Assembly: GCF_900184995.1 (NCBI RefSeq)
Contig: NZ_LT860099.1
Location: 1,827,931-1,891,930 of the forward strand
Length of the DNA: 64,000 nt
Reading direction: 5' to 3'
Origin: Konateibacter massiliensis
GTDB lineage: Bacteria; Bacillota; Clostridia; Lachnospirales; Lachnospiraceae
This document shows positions 8,432 to 17,104 of the stretch, in pieces. The notes beneath the pieces are model-generated. The model was not told the DNA's origin. It did no database searches and was given only the letters and a program-made list of their open reading frames with translations. A program made the position numbers and the translations under genes. Within the stretch, counting starts at the first letter, position 1, and every line of letters begins with the position of its first letter.

Positions 8432-10473
8432 AAACAATGTGGCTTTAAGAAATACACATAGGTTCCGTATAAATTAATAAATATAAGAATTGCAAACACT
8501 GCTTTATGAAATACTTCCGTACTTATATTTAGCTTGCATTTATTATTCTTGAACACAAACATAAGTGGCAGGATAAACGGGATATAATATCTTCCCTGCA
8601 CTCCGCTGATATAATTTGCCCCTACCTTCGTAAAGGTGACATACAAGCCTGTCCAGATAAGGCTTGCCATCCCAAACGCCATCACGCCAAGTAACACCTT
8701 CCATTTAGCAGCAAGTACATACTGCCTGTCTTCCTTTGTCTGAAACAAAGAAGCACCCAGAATAAGCAGACTTGTAAGTGCTGCAAATACCGTTGGAAAA
8801 CGTCCTACATAGCCATATAGCAGCCATGTCGAGGTACCAAGCAGATAGTCGAAGGCTGAGTTTTTAAGGCTGCGAAGTAAAACCTTTGTATAAGCAAGCG
8901 GCTGGGAGAGAACATACTTAGCCTGATCCTCAAGATTAGCTCCCTGCGCCCTGATATCGCCAAGATATGCTGTGTTGCTCTGCAAATCAGCCGTTGCACC
9001 CGTTGCCTCTATCGGCGACTTATAAATCGTAATGAGAAGCAATCCCACAATGACAACCACTCCCGCACGAAACAGACCGCTCCTTAGCTTGCCGTCAAAT
9101 TTTTCCTTTGGCAGAAAACAGAGCAGAAGCATCATCACCATGTAAATAGTCTTTGACCAAGTTCCCACAACAAAGCATAAAATCATCGCAAGTGCTGTAT
9201 ACCATTCCAGCTTCTTTTCTTTATCCAGAATTTCATTCAGCCATATTACAAAGCCCAGAAATACCAATGCGGTGATAACCGCATCATAGGCATAGACCGA
9301 CGCGAGAAACAGCGGTGTCGGAAGCAGCCCGATTATCGCAATGTATATTTTCCCAACCTTGGATATACGGATTGCAAGCGCCATGATGATGGTGTAAAAC
9401 AATAAATTTCCCAGTTTTCCAAGCATATAGGCGGAGGCAAACGAAAGATTTAATACCCTTGCCATCGCAAGCATAATGGACTGCGGAAGGTATGCTCTCA
9501 CGTTATACTGCACAAAACGCTGCTGGTTTTTTATATCTGCCACAGAATAGTCATTTCTCTCCTGCGCATATGCCGCTATCAGCTTTTTCTCTTCCAACGT
9601 ATCAAAGCTTGGCATGATTCTTCCCTTCATCTGAATGGAAGCCTCCGTATATTCAATTGTCTGTCCAAAAGAAGCCCGGTAAGCATTCTCATAATGCACA
9701 TACTCGTCCCAACTTAACTGATTCGTTCCATCAAATACAATGATAAAAATTCCAAATAAGAGGGAAAATATCGCAAAGGCAATTTCCAGCCTCTTTTGAA
9801 ATATTCTCCTATTGAAAACCAAGAAGGCAATTGCAAGCATTCCTCCTATCAGAAAGATAACCCTTAAATGGTTAATCTGAAATTCGTTACTGATTGTTAT
9901 AATCATGCCTTGAGGAGTAAATGCACTGCTTGTCTTAAGATTCACAACCATCTTATCGCCCGTTTCATTTACATTGGTTGTCCCTTGCTTCAGGCGATAA
10001 TTGAGCGTATCATAAATAGTATCGCTCTCCTTCTCACCATTTACAAGATTTATCTCATAACCTAAATTTGCTTCTGTCGGGTAAGCGATGGAAAACTTTT
10101 TTACATAGTATTCCTCTCCCATGTCTATCGTAATGTTGGTCGTGTAAACCTTTCTGGATAATGTGCCATTGTCATCAATTAAGCTAGGATCAACCGTCTC
10201 CACATATTCTTCGCCGTTAATTTCTGCCAGCAGCTTTGCATTTTCTTTATTTAACTCAATTTCCTGAATCTCTTCATCCGTGAGAGGAACCAAGGTTTCT
10301 CCCTGCTCAATTCCAATCGCTTCACTGCTCTGCCCCAAATCAAAGGCTGCTGTTTTATTTGCATGGAAAATAGAGTGCCAGTTAAAGCCAAGGCACTCTA
10401 TCAAAAAAGCTAACGCCACAATTCCAAGAACAATAATTCCGTTTTTTACCCATTTCGTACTTATTTTATCCAT
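8428..10473 (-). CDS. DUF2142-like polytopic membrane protein
   Basis: A 681-residue protein with one N-terminal membrane helix (about 13-30), an extracytoplasmic domain to about 200, then about ten or more membrane segments. The features fit DUF2142 proteins: WDEYVHYENAYRAS (acidic DE..H motif after the first membrane block), SVYAYDAVITALVF, and QGRYYIPFILPL near the end. DUF2142 proteins occur in cell-wall glycan clusters and resemble GT-C transferases; the early acidic motif would be the catalytic site if so. Function is inferred from context: transfer of, or chain addition to, a lipid-linked sugar outside the membrane. Its start overlaps the end of the 10461 gene by 13 bp, suggesting a coupled pair. 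Confidence 0.7.
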   Translation of the reverse strand: MDKISTKWVKNGIIVLGIVALAFLIECLGFNWHSIFHANKTAAFDLGQSSEAIGIEQGETLVPLTDEEIQEIELNKENAKLLAEINGEEYVETVDPSLIDDNGTLSRKVYTTNITIDMGEEYYVKKFSIAYPTEANLGYEINLVNGEKESDTIYDTLNYRLKQGTTNVNETGDKMVVNLKTSSAFTPQGMIITISNEFQINHLRVIFLIGGMLAIAFLVFNRRIFQKRLEIAFAIFSLLFGIFIIVFDGTNQLSWDEYVHYENAYRASFGQTIEYTEASIQMKGRIMPSFDTLEEKKLIAAYAQERNDYSVADIKNQQRFVQYNVRAYLPQSIMLAMARVLNLSFASAYMLGKLGNLLFYTIIMALAIRISKVGKIYIAIIGLLPTPLFLASVYAYDAVITALVFLGFVIWLNEILDKEKKLEWYTALAMILCFVVGTWSKTIYMVMMLLLCFLPKEKFDGKLRSGLFRAGVVVIVGLLLITIYKSPIEATGATADLQSNTAYLGDIRAQGANLEDQAKYVLSQPLAYTKVLLRSLKNSAFDYLLGTSTWLLYGYVGRFPTVFAALTSLLILGASLFQTKEDRQYVLAAKWKVLLGVMAFGMASLIWTGLYVTFTKVGANYISGVQGRYYIPFILPLMFVFKNNKCKLNISTEVFHKAVFAILIFINLYGTYVYFLKPHCF

Positions 10474-11120
10474 AATGCTTCGTTCACTTTCTGTTTCTTC
10501 TTAGTTCCCAATGTGAAAAATACGGTGACAAAGATAGCCAGAATAACCTTCAAATCAAATACCAGTGGATGGGTATAGTTGATATAAATATAGCTTGACT
10601 TGATATTTCCCGTAATTGCATTGCCATCTACACTGGTGCTTGCCTCTTCAACCTCTGTCTGGTTTGCAAGCAATACCGGAACAGTGTCCTCGCTTCCCGT
10701 AAAGGAAAAACGAATTGTCAAATCTCCGTTACACTCTTCCATCCCCTTAAAAGGCAGGTAGACAAATTGTTTATCCAAAATATCCACGAGTGGCTGTTCA
10801 CCTGTTCCAAGAAGGATTGTGCCATCACCGTTGTAAACCTCATATACTATTTTACCGTCTGTAAACTCGGCGCCTTCCTTGGATATCCACACCTGTATTC
10901 CCGCCATCGGCTTTGTACCTGTGTTACATTTATATTCCACTACACTTCCCTTATCCAAAGGAAGTGTAAAATCAGAGTTTTCTTCCATATTTACATCAAT
11001 ATCATAAAACGATTCATTCGGAAAAAGATAGCTGCCTATAATTCCAAGAACGGATACCACGATGCAAAAAAGTATAAAAATTCTCCCGTATTTCCCTAAT
11101 AACCTCTTATATGGCTTCAT
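10461..11120 (-). CDS. Unrecognised bitopic membrane protein of the glycan cluster
   Basis: A 219-residue protein that I do not recognise. I start it at ATG 11118-11120 (MKPYKRLLG), one base after the HPr-like stop, with GGGTGAG upstream; a longer reading starts inside the HPr-like gene. One membrane helix lies at about 12-33 (FILFCIVVSVLGIIGSYLF) and another near 190-210 (VILAIFVTVFFTL), enclosing an acidic, Thr/Ser-rich, beta-type extracellular domain of about 150 residues. A basic tail follows. It overlaps the DUF2142-like gene by 13 bp, and both carry an outside beta domain, so the two products may act as a complex. The role is unknown. Confidence 0.6.
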   Translation of the reverse strand: MKPYKRLLGKYGRIFILFCIVVSVLGIIGSYLFPNESFYDIDVNMEENSDFTLPLDKGSVVEYKCNTGTKPMAGIQVWISKEGAEFTDGKIVYEVYNGDGTILLGTGEQPLVDILDKQFVYLPFKGMEECNGDLTIRFSFTGSEDTVPVLLANQTEVEEASTSVDGNAITGNIKSSYIYINYTHPLVFDLKVILAIFVTVFFTLGTKKKQKVNEALWIK

Positions 11121-11121
11121 T

Positions 11122-11385
11122 CTACTCACCCAATCCGCTCTCCACAGCTTCCACAAGTGCCTTTAACGCTGCTTCCTCGTCCTCACCATCACAAATCAGT
11201 TCTATTTCATCTCCGCATTTTACACACGCACCCAATACACTCAATACGCTCTTTGCATTTGCAGTGTTTCCCCAATAGCTGAATGTAATAAGACATTTAA
11301 ACTGCATTGCTTCCTTACATAAAATTCCTGCCGGTCTTAAATGTAAGCCTGTTGGATTTTTAATAATCACTTTCTGACTCACCAT
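11122..11385 (-). CDS. HPr-like phosphocarrier protein
   Basis: An 87-residue HPr-family protein. GLHLRPA (13-19) places His15 exactly at the phosphotransfer position used by PTS Enzyme I. KSVLSVLG (45-52) keeps Ser46, the site phosphorylated by HPr kinase in Firmicutes, so it should be competent in both sugar transport and catabolite control. It could be the main HPr or a second, Crh-like copy; Crh proteins lack His15, which argues against Crh. No ptsI is adjacent. It lies downstream of glmM across three tandem repeats and upstream of the glycan genes, with the next start only one base beyond its stop. Confidence 0.85.
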   Translation of the reverse strand: MVSQKVIIKNPTGLHLRPAGILCKEAMQFKCLITFSYWGNTANAKSVLSVLGACVKCGDEIELICDGEDEEAALKALVEAVESGLGE

Positions 11386-11406
11386 TGCGCCATACCTCCA
11401 GTTATA

Positions 11407-11594
11407 GAATTACTTTGTAATTCGCCATTTATTCCCATTCGGGGTTATAATGTCTAACGACATTATATTGAATTACTTCGTAATTCATTTGTTATTCCCA
11501 TTCGGGGTTATAATGTCTAACGACATTATAATTGAATTACTTCGTAATTCATTTGTTATTCCCATTCGGGGTTATAATGTCTAACGACATTATA
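11407..11594 (-). repeat. Three tandem palindromic repeats (63-64 bp)
   Basis: Three nearly identical units begin with GAATTAC at 11407, 11470 and 11534. Each has an AT-rich hairpin (GAATTAC-TTC-GTAATTC), a linker with CCCATTCGGGG, and a second hairpin (TATAATGTC-TAAC-GACATTATA). The first unit has a few differences; the second and third are almost identical. The last unit runs into the glmM stop codon at 11590-11592. On the minus strand the array is transcribed between glmM and the HPr-like gene and could form six hairpins. Confidence 0.9.
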
Positions 11595-12939
11595 ACATTG
11601 TTTTTGTTATAAGTTTCGCAAGCTTGGAAGCTTCTTCATCAATTACCTTCTGGTCTTTCCCTTCAATCATAACACGCACGAGCGGTTCTGTGCCGGATGG
11701 ACGAATCAGTACTCTTCCCTCACCGGCAAACATTTCCTCAATACTTTTGATTGAACCTGCAATTTCAGGATAGTCCATGTATTTGTCCTTTTTGTGGTTC
11801 GGAACCTTAGCATTGACTAATGCCTGAGGCATTACCTCCATAACGGATGCAAGCTCGGACAGCGGCTTCTTTGTCTTAACAACAACCTCTAATAAATGAA
11901 GGGCACTGATAAGACCGTCACCGGTTGTATTTTCATCCAAGAAAATAATATGTCCCGACTGTTCTCCGCCGAGGTTTGCACCTATCTCTATCATTCTTTC
12001 CAAAACATAGCGGTCTCCGACCTTCGTCTGCTCGATATTCACGCCATTTTTCTGTCCCATGAGCATAAAACCTAAGTTGCTCATAACAGTGGCAACTATT
12101 GTATCTTTTTTCAGTCTTCCGGTCTCTTTCAAATAGTTACCGCAAATTGCCATCAATTCATCGCCGTCTACAAGCTTTCCGTTTTCATCCACCGCCAGAA
12201 GTCTGTCGGCATCCCCGTCAAAAGCAAGTCCAAGTGCCGCTTTCTCATAGACAACTCTCGCCTGCAATTCTTCCATATGGGTTGAACCACAGTTGGCATT
12301 AATATTTGTACCGTCGGGCTTTGTATGTATTGCAACAACGTCAGCTCCCATTTCCTTCAGTGTCTCAACTGCTGTATAGTACGCAGCACCTTCCGCACAG
12401 TCCGCCACAATACGAATACCTGTCAAATCTACATCTACAACCGATTTTGCAAAATCCACATAAGCTTCCTTTGCATCCTCTCTGTACTCCACTCTTCCTA
12501 TCTCTGCTCCAATCGGCATACTTACATTATTCATATCATTCCGAATCAGTGCCTCAATTTCATCCTCGAGCGCATCGGACAACTTATAACCCTCTGAGTT
12601 AAAAAATTTAATTCCATTAAATTCCATTGGATTGTGGGAAGCAGAAATAACAACGCCCGCATCCACCTTGTATTTTCTCGTCAAATATGCAACCGCCGGA
12701 GTAGGAACAACACCTAAATACACTGCATTTGCGCCAACAGAGCAGATGCCTGCCATCAGTGCATTCGCTAGCATTCCCCCTGATATTCTCGTATCACAGC
12801 CTACAATAATCGTAGGTTTATGTGCATTCTCCTTTGTCAGAACATAAGCGCCTGCCTGTCCAAGCTTCATGGCAAGATCTATCGTCAATTCGCTGTTTGC
12901 AACTCCTCTGACTCCATCTGTTCCAAATAATCTACCCAT
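11590..12939 (-). CDS. glmM: Phosphoglucosamine mutase
   Basis: A 449-residue, full-length enzyme that converts glucosamine-6-phosphate to glucosamine-1-phosphate on the way to UDP-GlcNAc. [11 protein letters not shown] (2-12) is the start signature, ISASHNP (98-104) holds the phosphorylated Ser101, FDGDADR near 240 binds magnesium, GGEQSGH near 325 contacts the sugar, and [12 protein letters not shown] near 410 binds phosphate. It lies directly downstream of cdaA and cdaR, the arrangement conserved in Firmicutes, where GlmM also binds and inhibits CdaA. It is the last gene before the tandem repeats. Confidence 0.97.
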   Translation of the reverse strand: MGRLFGTDGVRGVANSELTIDLAMKLGQAGAYVLTKENAHKPTIIVGCDTRISGGMLANALMAGICSVGANAVYLGVVPTPAVAYLTRKYKVDAGVVISASHNPMEFNGIKFFNSEGYKLSDALEDEIEALIRNDMNNVSMPIGAEIGRVEYREDAKEAYVDFAKSVVDVDLTGIRIVADCAEGAAYYTAVETLKEMGADVVAIHTKPDGTNINANCGSTHMEELQARVVYEKAALGLAFDGDADRLLAVDENGKLVDGDELMAICGNYLKETGRLKKDTIVATVMSNLGFMLMGQKNGVNIEQTKVGDRYVLERMIEIGANLGGEQSGHIIFLDENTTGDGLISALHLLEVVVKTKKPLSELASVMEVMPQALVNAKVPNHKKDKYMDYPEIAGSIKSIEEMFAGEGRVLIRPSGTEPLVRVMIEGKDQKVIDEEASKLAKLITKTML

Positions 12940-12958
12940 TTTTTCTCTCCATTTATTT

Positions 12959-14242
12959 TTAATTAAGATTTGAGGTTTTGCTCGTACCCGTATTGTTTCT
13001 TGTCAACACTATATTGACCGCGACCTCATCTGCCAGTTCAGCTTCTATTCCATCTGCGAGTGTCACATCAACAGGTACGGTCTTGGTTCCAGTCTCCCCT
13101 ATACCTGCCAAATCAATACTTACCGTCAAATCATCTGCTGTAATCTCACTTATCTTGTCCGGCAGCCCTTTTATTGAAACAATAAGATTATCATTGTTTG
13201 CAAAATTCATCGTATATTTTGATGAAAGGTTTAAAATCTGTATATTACTCTTTGCTACCTCAATCTCTTTTGTTTCCAGCTTTTCAATAATGGCAGTTAC
13301 AAGTATAAGTGCCTCGCTGCTGTCTACTAATCTTACGGTGCTTGGCAGTTCCCCGGTTATATCAATGCTCTGCTGGACATTATCTGTCGCATTGCTTATA
13401 TCCACCACATCATTTTTGATATCCAAAGAAGAAATTGCCGACAAATATTCCGGCTCCCCTGCTATCGTGATTGTATCTGGGGAAGAAACTGTTTCTATAT
13501 ATTGATAGTCTGCTGCGGGTGTTCCCTTTACACTAAAGCTCACACTGATTTCTTTTGTTCTGAGCAAGTCAACCGATACCGCTATATCCTCATTTTTATA
13601 TTCCAGGCTTGTCGCCTCTATTACATCTCCGTCACTGTCATAAAACTTCGGTGTATAAGTATTATTTATCGTATCAACGCCGCTGATACCGCTTACGTCT
13701 ATCGTAACTGCAACTCTGCTGATTTTATTTACAACGGAAGCCGCTCCCGTCACCTTCAGTACACTCGGATTCACAGTAATATCACCCACTGCATAGCCCT
13801 CCTCCAGTGTACCTGAAATACTCGTACTGATTGCAAACTGCTTTGTGGCAGAATCCTCCACACTAATCTTCAGGGTCCTGGTCTTCGGCGTAATTTCCTT
13901 GATTTTATCACTGTTTTTTACCGCCGTCACCTCAATCGGAACGGTATCTATCACTATCATTTCTGCCATGTCCGCAACCGCTTGAAAATCAGATGCTTTC
14001 ATCTTGGAAAGTGCAGATCTTCTGCCCTTCACCGTTATACCGATAACATCGCTGTTATCAATAATATCATATACCTTTCCCTGGTCCTTGATAATCGATT
14101 CATTTTCCACCGTTACCTGAATATTATTGAAAGATTTTGACTCCACAGGGTCAATAATATTTACAACAACCAACCATAGAATAATTGCAAACAGGATCGA
14201 AATGATTTTGAGTCCCCAGTTATGAGTTAGATTTCTTTTCAT
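12959..14242 (-). CDS. cdaR: CdaA regulator with YbbR repeats
   Basis: A 427-residue membrane-anchored protein. I start at ATG 14240-14242 ([12 protein letters not shown]) because GGAAGGG precedes it; longer readings lie within cdaA. A single N-terminal helix (about 10-30, [17 protein letters not shown]) is followed by an extracytoplasmic region with several YbbR-type beta repeats, recognisable by spaced VxVxGTxxxGY and VxVTGxxSVVxxI patterns. CdaR proteins bind CdaA at the membrane and tune c-di-AMP synthesis. It overlaps the end of cdaA by 23 bp, which fits fixed stoichiometry. The call rests on the repeats plus position between cdaA and glmM. Confidence 0.92.
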   Translation of the reverse strand: MKRNLTHNWGLKIISILFAIILWLVVVNIIDPVESKSFNNIQVTVENESIIKDQGKVYDIIDNSDVIGITVKGRRSALSKMKASDFQAVADMAEMIVIDTVPIEVTAVKNSDKIKEITPKTRTLKISVEDSATKQFAISTSISGTLEEGYAVGDITVNPSVLKVTGAASVVNKISRVAVTIDVSGISGVDTINNTYTPKFYDSDGDVIEATSLEYKNEDIAVSVDLLRTKEISVSFSVKGTPAADYQYIETVSSPDTITIAGEPEYLSAISSLDIKNDVVDISNATDNVQQSIDITGELPSTVRLVDSSEALILVTAIIEKLETKEIEVAKSNIQILNLSSKYTMNFANNDNLIVSIKGLPDKISEITADDLTVSIDLAGIGETGTKTVPVDVTLADGIEAELADEVAVNIVLTRNNTGTSKTSNLN

Positions 14243-15101
14243 TCTTAACCCTTCCTTTCGTTTTTCTAAATCTTCCGCCCTCTGTACTCTTATCCTGAAA
14301 ATCAAAGAGTCTTTTCCTCAGATACTCTGCATCCACACTGCGAGTCAGCTCACCGCCCATCGCAATGGATACCTTGCCGGTCTCCTCCGAAACAATAATG
14401 GTCATAGAATCGGAAACCTCGCTGATGCCGACACCTGCGCGATGCCTTGTTCCAAGTTCTTTGCTAAGCCCCATATTGTCGGATAAGGGCAAATAACAAG
14501 TCGCCGCCGCAACACGATTCCCCCGTACGATAATAGCTCCGTCATGCAACGGAGTATTATGCTCAAATATATTGATTAGTAACTGGCTCGAAATAAGTGA
14601 ATCTACTGCAATCCCTGTATTTTCATAATCTGCCAGACTAATATCCCGCTCAATCACAATAAGTGCCCCTGTACGGACACTACCCATCTCAAAAACTGCT
14701 TTTGTAATTTCATTTACCGTCTTATCACTGAAACGTTCTTCACCGTTTCGCTGTGTATCAATCGGAAAAAGACTTGTCAATATATTCTTTCTTCCAAGCT
14801 GTTCAAGTGCCTTACGAAGCTCTGGCTGAAAAATGATAATAACGGCAATAATGCCGACGTTAATTGTCTTACTGGCAATCCACAATATCGTATTCATTTC
14901 AAACACGGCTGCAAATAAGATGAAAACCATCAGAAATATAATGCCTTTAAAGAGCATCCATGCCCTTGTATTCTTTACCCACAGCATGATTTCGTAGAGT
15001 ACAAATGCAATAATAAATATTTCTACAAAATCAGTAATTTTAATATCTGGAAGGGATAATCCATATAAGTAGTTATCTATAAAATTTTGTATCGCGCTCA
15101 T
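14220..15101 (-). CDS. cdaA: Membrane diadenylate cyclase
   Basis: A 293-residue protein making c-di-AMP from two ATP. Three membrane helices occupy roughly 23-100, followed by a cytoplasmic DAC (DisA_N) domain. The catalytic DGA motif is at 187-189 (LHDGAIIV) and the GTRHR ATP-binding motif at 217-221; both are intact. c-di-AMP controls potassium and osmolyte uptake and cell-wall balance, so genetic linkage with glmM ties signal level to wall-precursor supply. The C-terminal tail is lysine-rich and overlaps cdaR. It is preceded, 21 bp upstream, by an unrecognised polytopic membrane protein in the same operon. Confidence 0.97.
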   Translation of the reverse strand: MSAIQNFIDNYLYGLSLPDIKITDFVEIFIIAFVLYEIMLWVKNTRAWMLFKGIIFLMVFILFAAVFEMNTILWIASKTINVGIIAVIIIFQPELRKALEQLGRKNILTSLFPIDTQRNGEERFSDKTVNEITKAVFEMGSVRTGALIVIERDISLADYENTGIAVDSLISSQLLINIFEHNTPLHDGAIIVRGNRVAAATCYLPLSDNMGLSKELGTRHRAGVGISEVSDSMTIIVSEETGKVSIAMGGELTRSVDAEYLRKRLFDFQDKSTEGGRFRKTKGRVKNEKKSNS

Positions 15102-15121
15102 CTCATCACACCCTTCCGCTT

Positions 15122-16123
15122 TTATTTCAATTTATCTAATTCTTTCTCCAAGTCTATTTCTTCCGTCATGGAAAGCGCTGTTCTCTTCGTATGTTTTCTC
15201 TGCGAATTAATTCGTTTTACTTTCTTTTCTCTTGTTGTGATGCTCACCTTCGGCACCGCTTTTACATAGTAATAATATTCGTCATCCTCAAACTGGACAT
15301 GCTCCACTCTGGTATAGTCCACATTAAAGGTCATAAATTTCACACCAAATGCGAGAGCAACCGAGAAAATCATCCCGATCAGCATTCCCAAAATACTATA
15401 GGAAATGTTCATCATATAATCACATACAAGCATGATAAGTACATTCGTCATCGCACCGAGACCGATTGCAATACTCCAAGAATAATCAACCGACATTCTG
15501 CGAATAAAATATACTACTAAGATGGTTACCGTAAATGCCAGAATATAAACTAGCATATCCTTATTATTTATAATGTTATCAATCAGATAGGTATAGGTCT
15601 GCAGCATGTCACTTGCTTCTGAATTGTTAATTACGGAAGAGTTCTGCTTTACAGAATACATCAGGTAATACAAAACAACACCGAACGATACCGGAAACGC
15701 AGATAAGGGGGTTCCCACCAGCCCTGCCGCCAGAGGAATCACGTAAGGTATCCGAAGCATAAATGCAATCGGAGTCAGCAAAACCAGATAGCTTTCCTTG
15801 GGGGAAAAACGGTAATACAATAAAAACATAAGCAGGATTAGTGCCAATGCCACAACTGCGACCGGCAGAGATGCCGCATAAAAATGCGCTATCATAAATA
15901 TCGCTGCCAATATGAGCACCGCATTAAACGGCAGAAACGTGGATGCCAGAGCAATGATAATAACAAGAACCGGGTTCTTAAGCTTTGTCATAAATCCAAT
16001 ATTAGCATTTATCGTAGTCAAAGTAATAAAGGTCACAATACATTTTATAATCGGCCTAATATAAAAATCATATTTGCCGTAAAGCATTTTAAGCTTTTCT
16101 CTAAATTCCAGTAAAACGGTCAT
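15122..16123 (-). CDS. Unrecognised polytopic membrane protein next to cdaA
   Basis: A 333-residue protein of unknown function. After a short basic N-terminus, about eight hydrophobic segments lie between residues 25 and 270. The last 65 residues are cytoplasmic, starting with a tyrosine- and acid-rich stretch (FEDDEYYYYVKAVPK) and ending with a highly basic and then acidic tail (KKVKRINSQRKHTKRT; EEIDLEKELDKLK). No transporter or enzyme motif is visible. AGGAGG stands 11 bases before its ATG, and it overlaps the upstream gene by 23 bp. With the 16101 product it forms a pair placed directly before cdaA, so a role in c-di-AMP or envelope control is a reasonable guess only. Confidence 0.6.
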   Translation of the reverse strand: MTVLLEFREKLKMLYGKYDFYIRPIIKCIVTFITLTTINANIGFMTKLKNPVLVIIIALASTFLPFNAVLILAAIFMIAHFYAASLPVAVVALALILLMFLLYYRFSPKESYLVLLTPIAFMLRIPYVIPLAAGLVGTPLSAFPVSFGVVLYYLMYSVKQNSSVINNSEASDMLQTYTYLIDNIINNKDMLVYILAFTVTILVVYFIRRMSVDYSWSIAIGLGAMTNVLIMLVCDYMMNISYSILGMLIGMIFSVALAFGVKFMTFNVDYTRVEHVQFEDDEYYYYVKAVPKVSITTREKKVKRINSQRKHTKRTALSMTEEIDLEKELDKLK

Positions 16124-16556
16124 GTTCAGTCTTACCTCCTAAGCTTTTTCTACTGTCATTTTTATAGTCTTCTTTTTCATATAATCTGCTCAGCCTTTTC
16201 AATTGCCCATAATATTTTTTCACACCCATTTTCGCCCTTTTATAACGTATCATATAGACAAAATAGGCGGCAGTCAAGTATACTGCCATAAAAATAAGAT
16301 AGTATTTCAATATAGTTCCACTGAATTCAAGCAAATCCATCTTATGAATATTTTCCATTAAAAACTCTGCATGATAGCCCGCCCACATAGCTGCAATAAT
16401 ACAAAATGCAATCGTTGTACTGATAGCAGTTTTTAACATATTTGATGTAACAAAATCAATTCGGAAAAATTTCGAGACCGGTATTTCTTCTTTTCCCTCT
16501 CGCGCTTCATACGCTGCCATCCTCGTCATCAATTTAATTCTATCTTCATTTAGCAT
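16101..16556 (-). CDS. Unrecognised two-helix membrane protein, first gene of the cdaA operon
   Basis: A 151-residue protein of unknown function. A cytoplasmic N-terminal segment (1-38, KFFRIDFVTSNM) is followed by two membrane helices at about 40-60 (ISTTIAFCIIAAMWAGY) and 84-105 (YYLIFMAVYLTAAYFVYMI), and then a basic, coiled C-terminal tail (YKRAKMGVKKYYGQLKRL). It is the promoter-proximal gene of the run into cdaA-cdaR-glmM, with a clear sigma-A promoter at 16596-16624. It overlaps the 15122 gene by 23 bp, suggesting that the two proteins are made and used together. Confidence 0.6.
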   Translation of the reverse strand: MLNEDRIKLMTRMAAYEAREGKEEIPVSKFFRIDFVTSNMLKTAISTTIAFCIIAAMWAGYHAEFLMENIHKMDLLEFSGTILKYYLIFMAVYLTAAYFVYMIRYKRAKMGVKKYYGQLKRLSRLYEKEDYKNDSRKSLGGKTEHDRFTGI

Positions 16557-16595
16557 ATGTCACCTCTTATGCGCTTTCTTATAGACATCAGCTTG

Positions 16596-16624
16596 ATTAT
16601 AACATATTAAATACTTAATGGAAA
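16596..16624 (-). promoter_or_regulatory. Promoter of the 16556-to-glmM operon
   Basis: On the minus strand TTTCCA (16619-16624) and TATAAT (16596-16601) are 17 bases apart, and TGT precedes the -10 (extended -10). It starts a transcript that can run through cdaA, cdaR and glmM. Confidence 0.75.
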
Positions 16625-16639
16625 GTTTTTTATTATCGC

Positions 16640-16674
16640 AAAACTCCCCACAACTAGCGATAAGTTGCGGGGAG
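16640..16674 (-). terminator. Terminator after yvyF
   Basis: On the minus strand CTCCCCGCAACT pairs with AGTTGTGGGGAG (one G-U pair) around a TATCGCT loop, followed by TTTTGC. It closes the comF-yvyF transcript just before the next operon's promoter. Confidence 0.85.
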
Positions 16675-16678
16675 AAGA

Positions 16679-17092
16679 TTATCTTCTATCTAAAAATCGC
16701 ATTCTTTCTTTTTCTTTCTCTGCCTTTTTCACCTCTGGCATAATTGCTTTCGGCTTCTGAATCGCTTGGTTCATCGAGTTGGCAAGCGTTGCTTTGCATT
16801 TTGCACAGTACTTGCCTGTCCGAATCATCGTTCCACAGTTCTCACACTCGATTGCCACCGGTGAATCCTCTGTAAACGTAAGTCTTTCCTCTCTGACCCA
16901 TTGCTTAATCTGCTGAATGCTCACTTCATTTTCCTCAGAAATCATTCCCATCGTTGCCTTTGGATGTTCTCTTAAATATTCTTTTACTTTCTGGAACTCA
17001 TCCTCAGCCAGCGCGGCACAGGTAGGACAAATTTGTGGTCCCCCGATATAGTTAAACAACTTTTTACATTTTCGACAATTTCTAACGTCCAT
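16679..17092 (-). CDS. yvyF: Flagellar-operon zinc-ribbon protein, YvyF family
   Basis: A 137-residue cytoplasmic protein. An N-terminal zinc ribbon uses C6, C9, C22 and C25; a helix-turn-helix resembling a MerR head lies at about 45-70 (MGMISEENEVSIQQIKQWV); and a second zinc ribbon uses C83, C86, C96 and C99. The tail is charged. This layout matches the YvyF/TIGR03826 family, which in Bacillus lies between comFC and flgM. Here comF is also directly upstream. The molecular role is not established; the DNA-binding-like fold suggests regulation of late flagellar genes. Confidence 0.85.
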   Translation of the reverse strand: MDVRNCRKCKKLFNYIGGPQICPTCAALAEDEFQKVKEYLREHPKATMGMISEENEVSIQQIKQWVREERLTFTEDSPVAIECENCGTMIRTGKYCAKCKATLANSMNQAIQKPKAIMPEVKKAEKEKERMRFLDRR

Positions 17093-17104
17093 TTACTTTC
17101 CCTC

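Noticed and set aside
11407-11594. CRISPR-like periodic repeats
   Set aside because: The units are directly adjacent, 63-64 bp long and nearly identical throughout, with no unique spacers and no cas genes nearby.
12306-12602. Open frames on the plus strand opposite glmM
   Set aside because: Two overlapping frames in different phases, both antisense to a clear enzyme gene; low-complexity products with no ribosome site.
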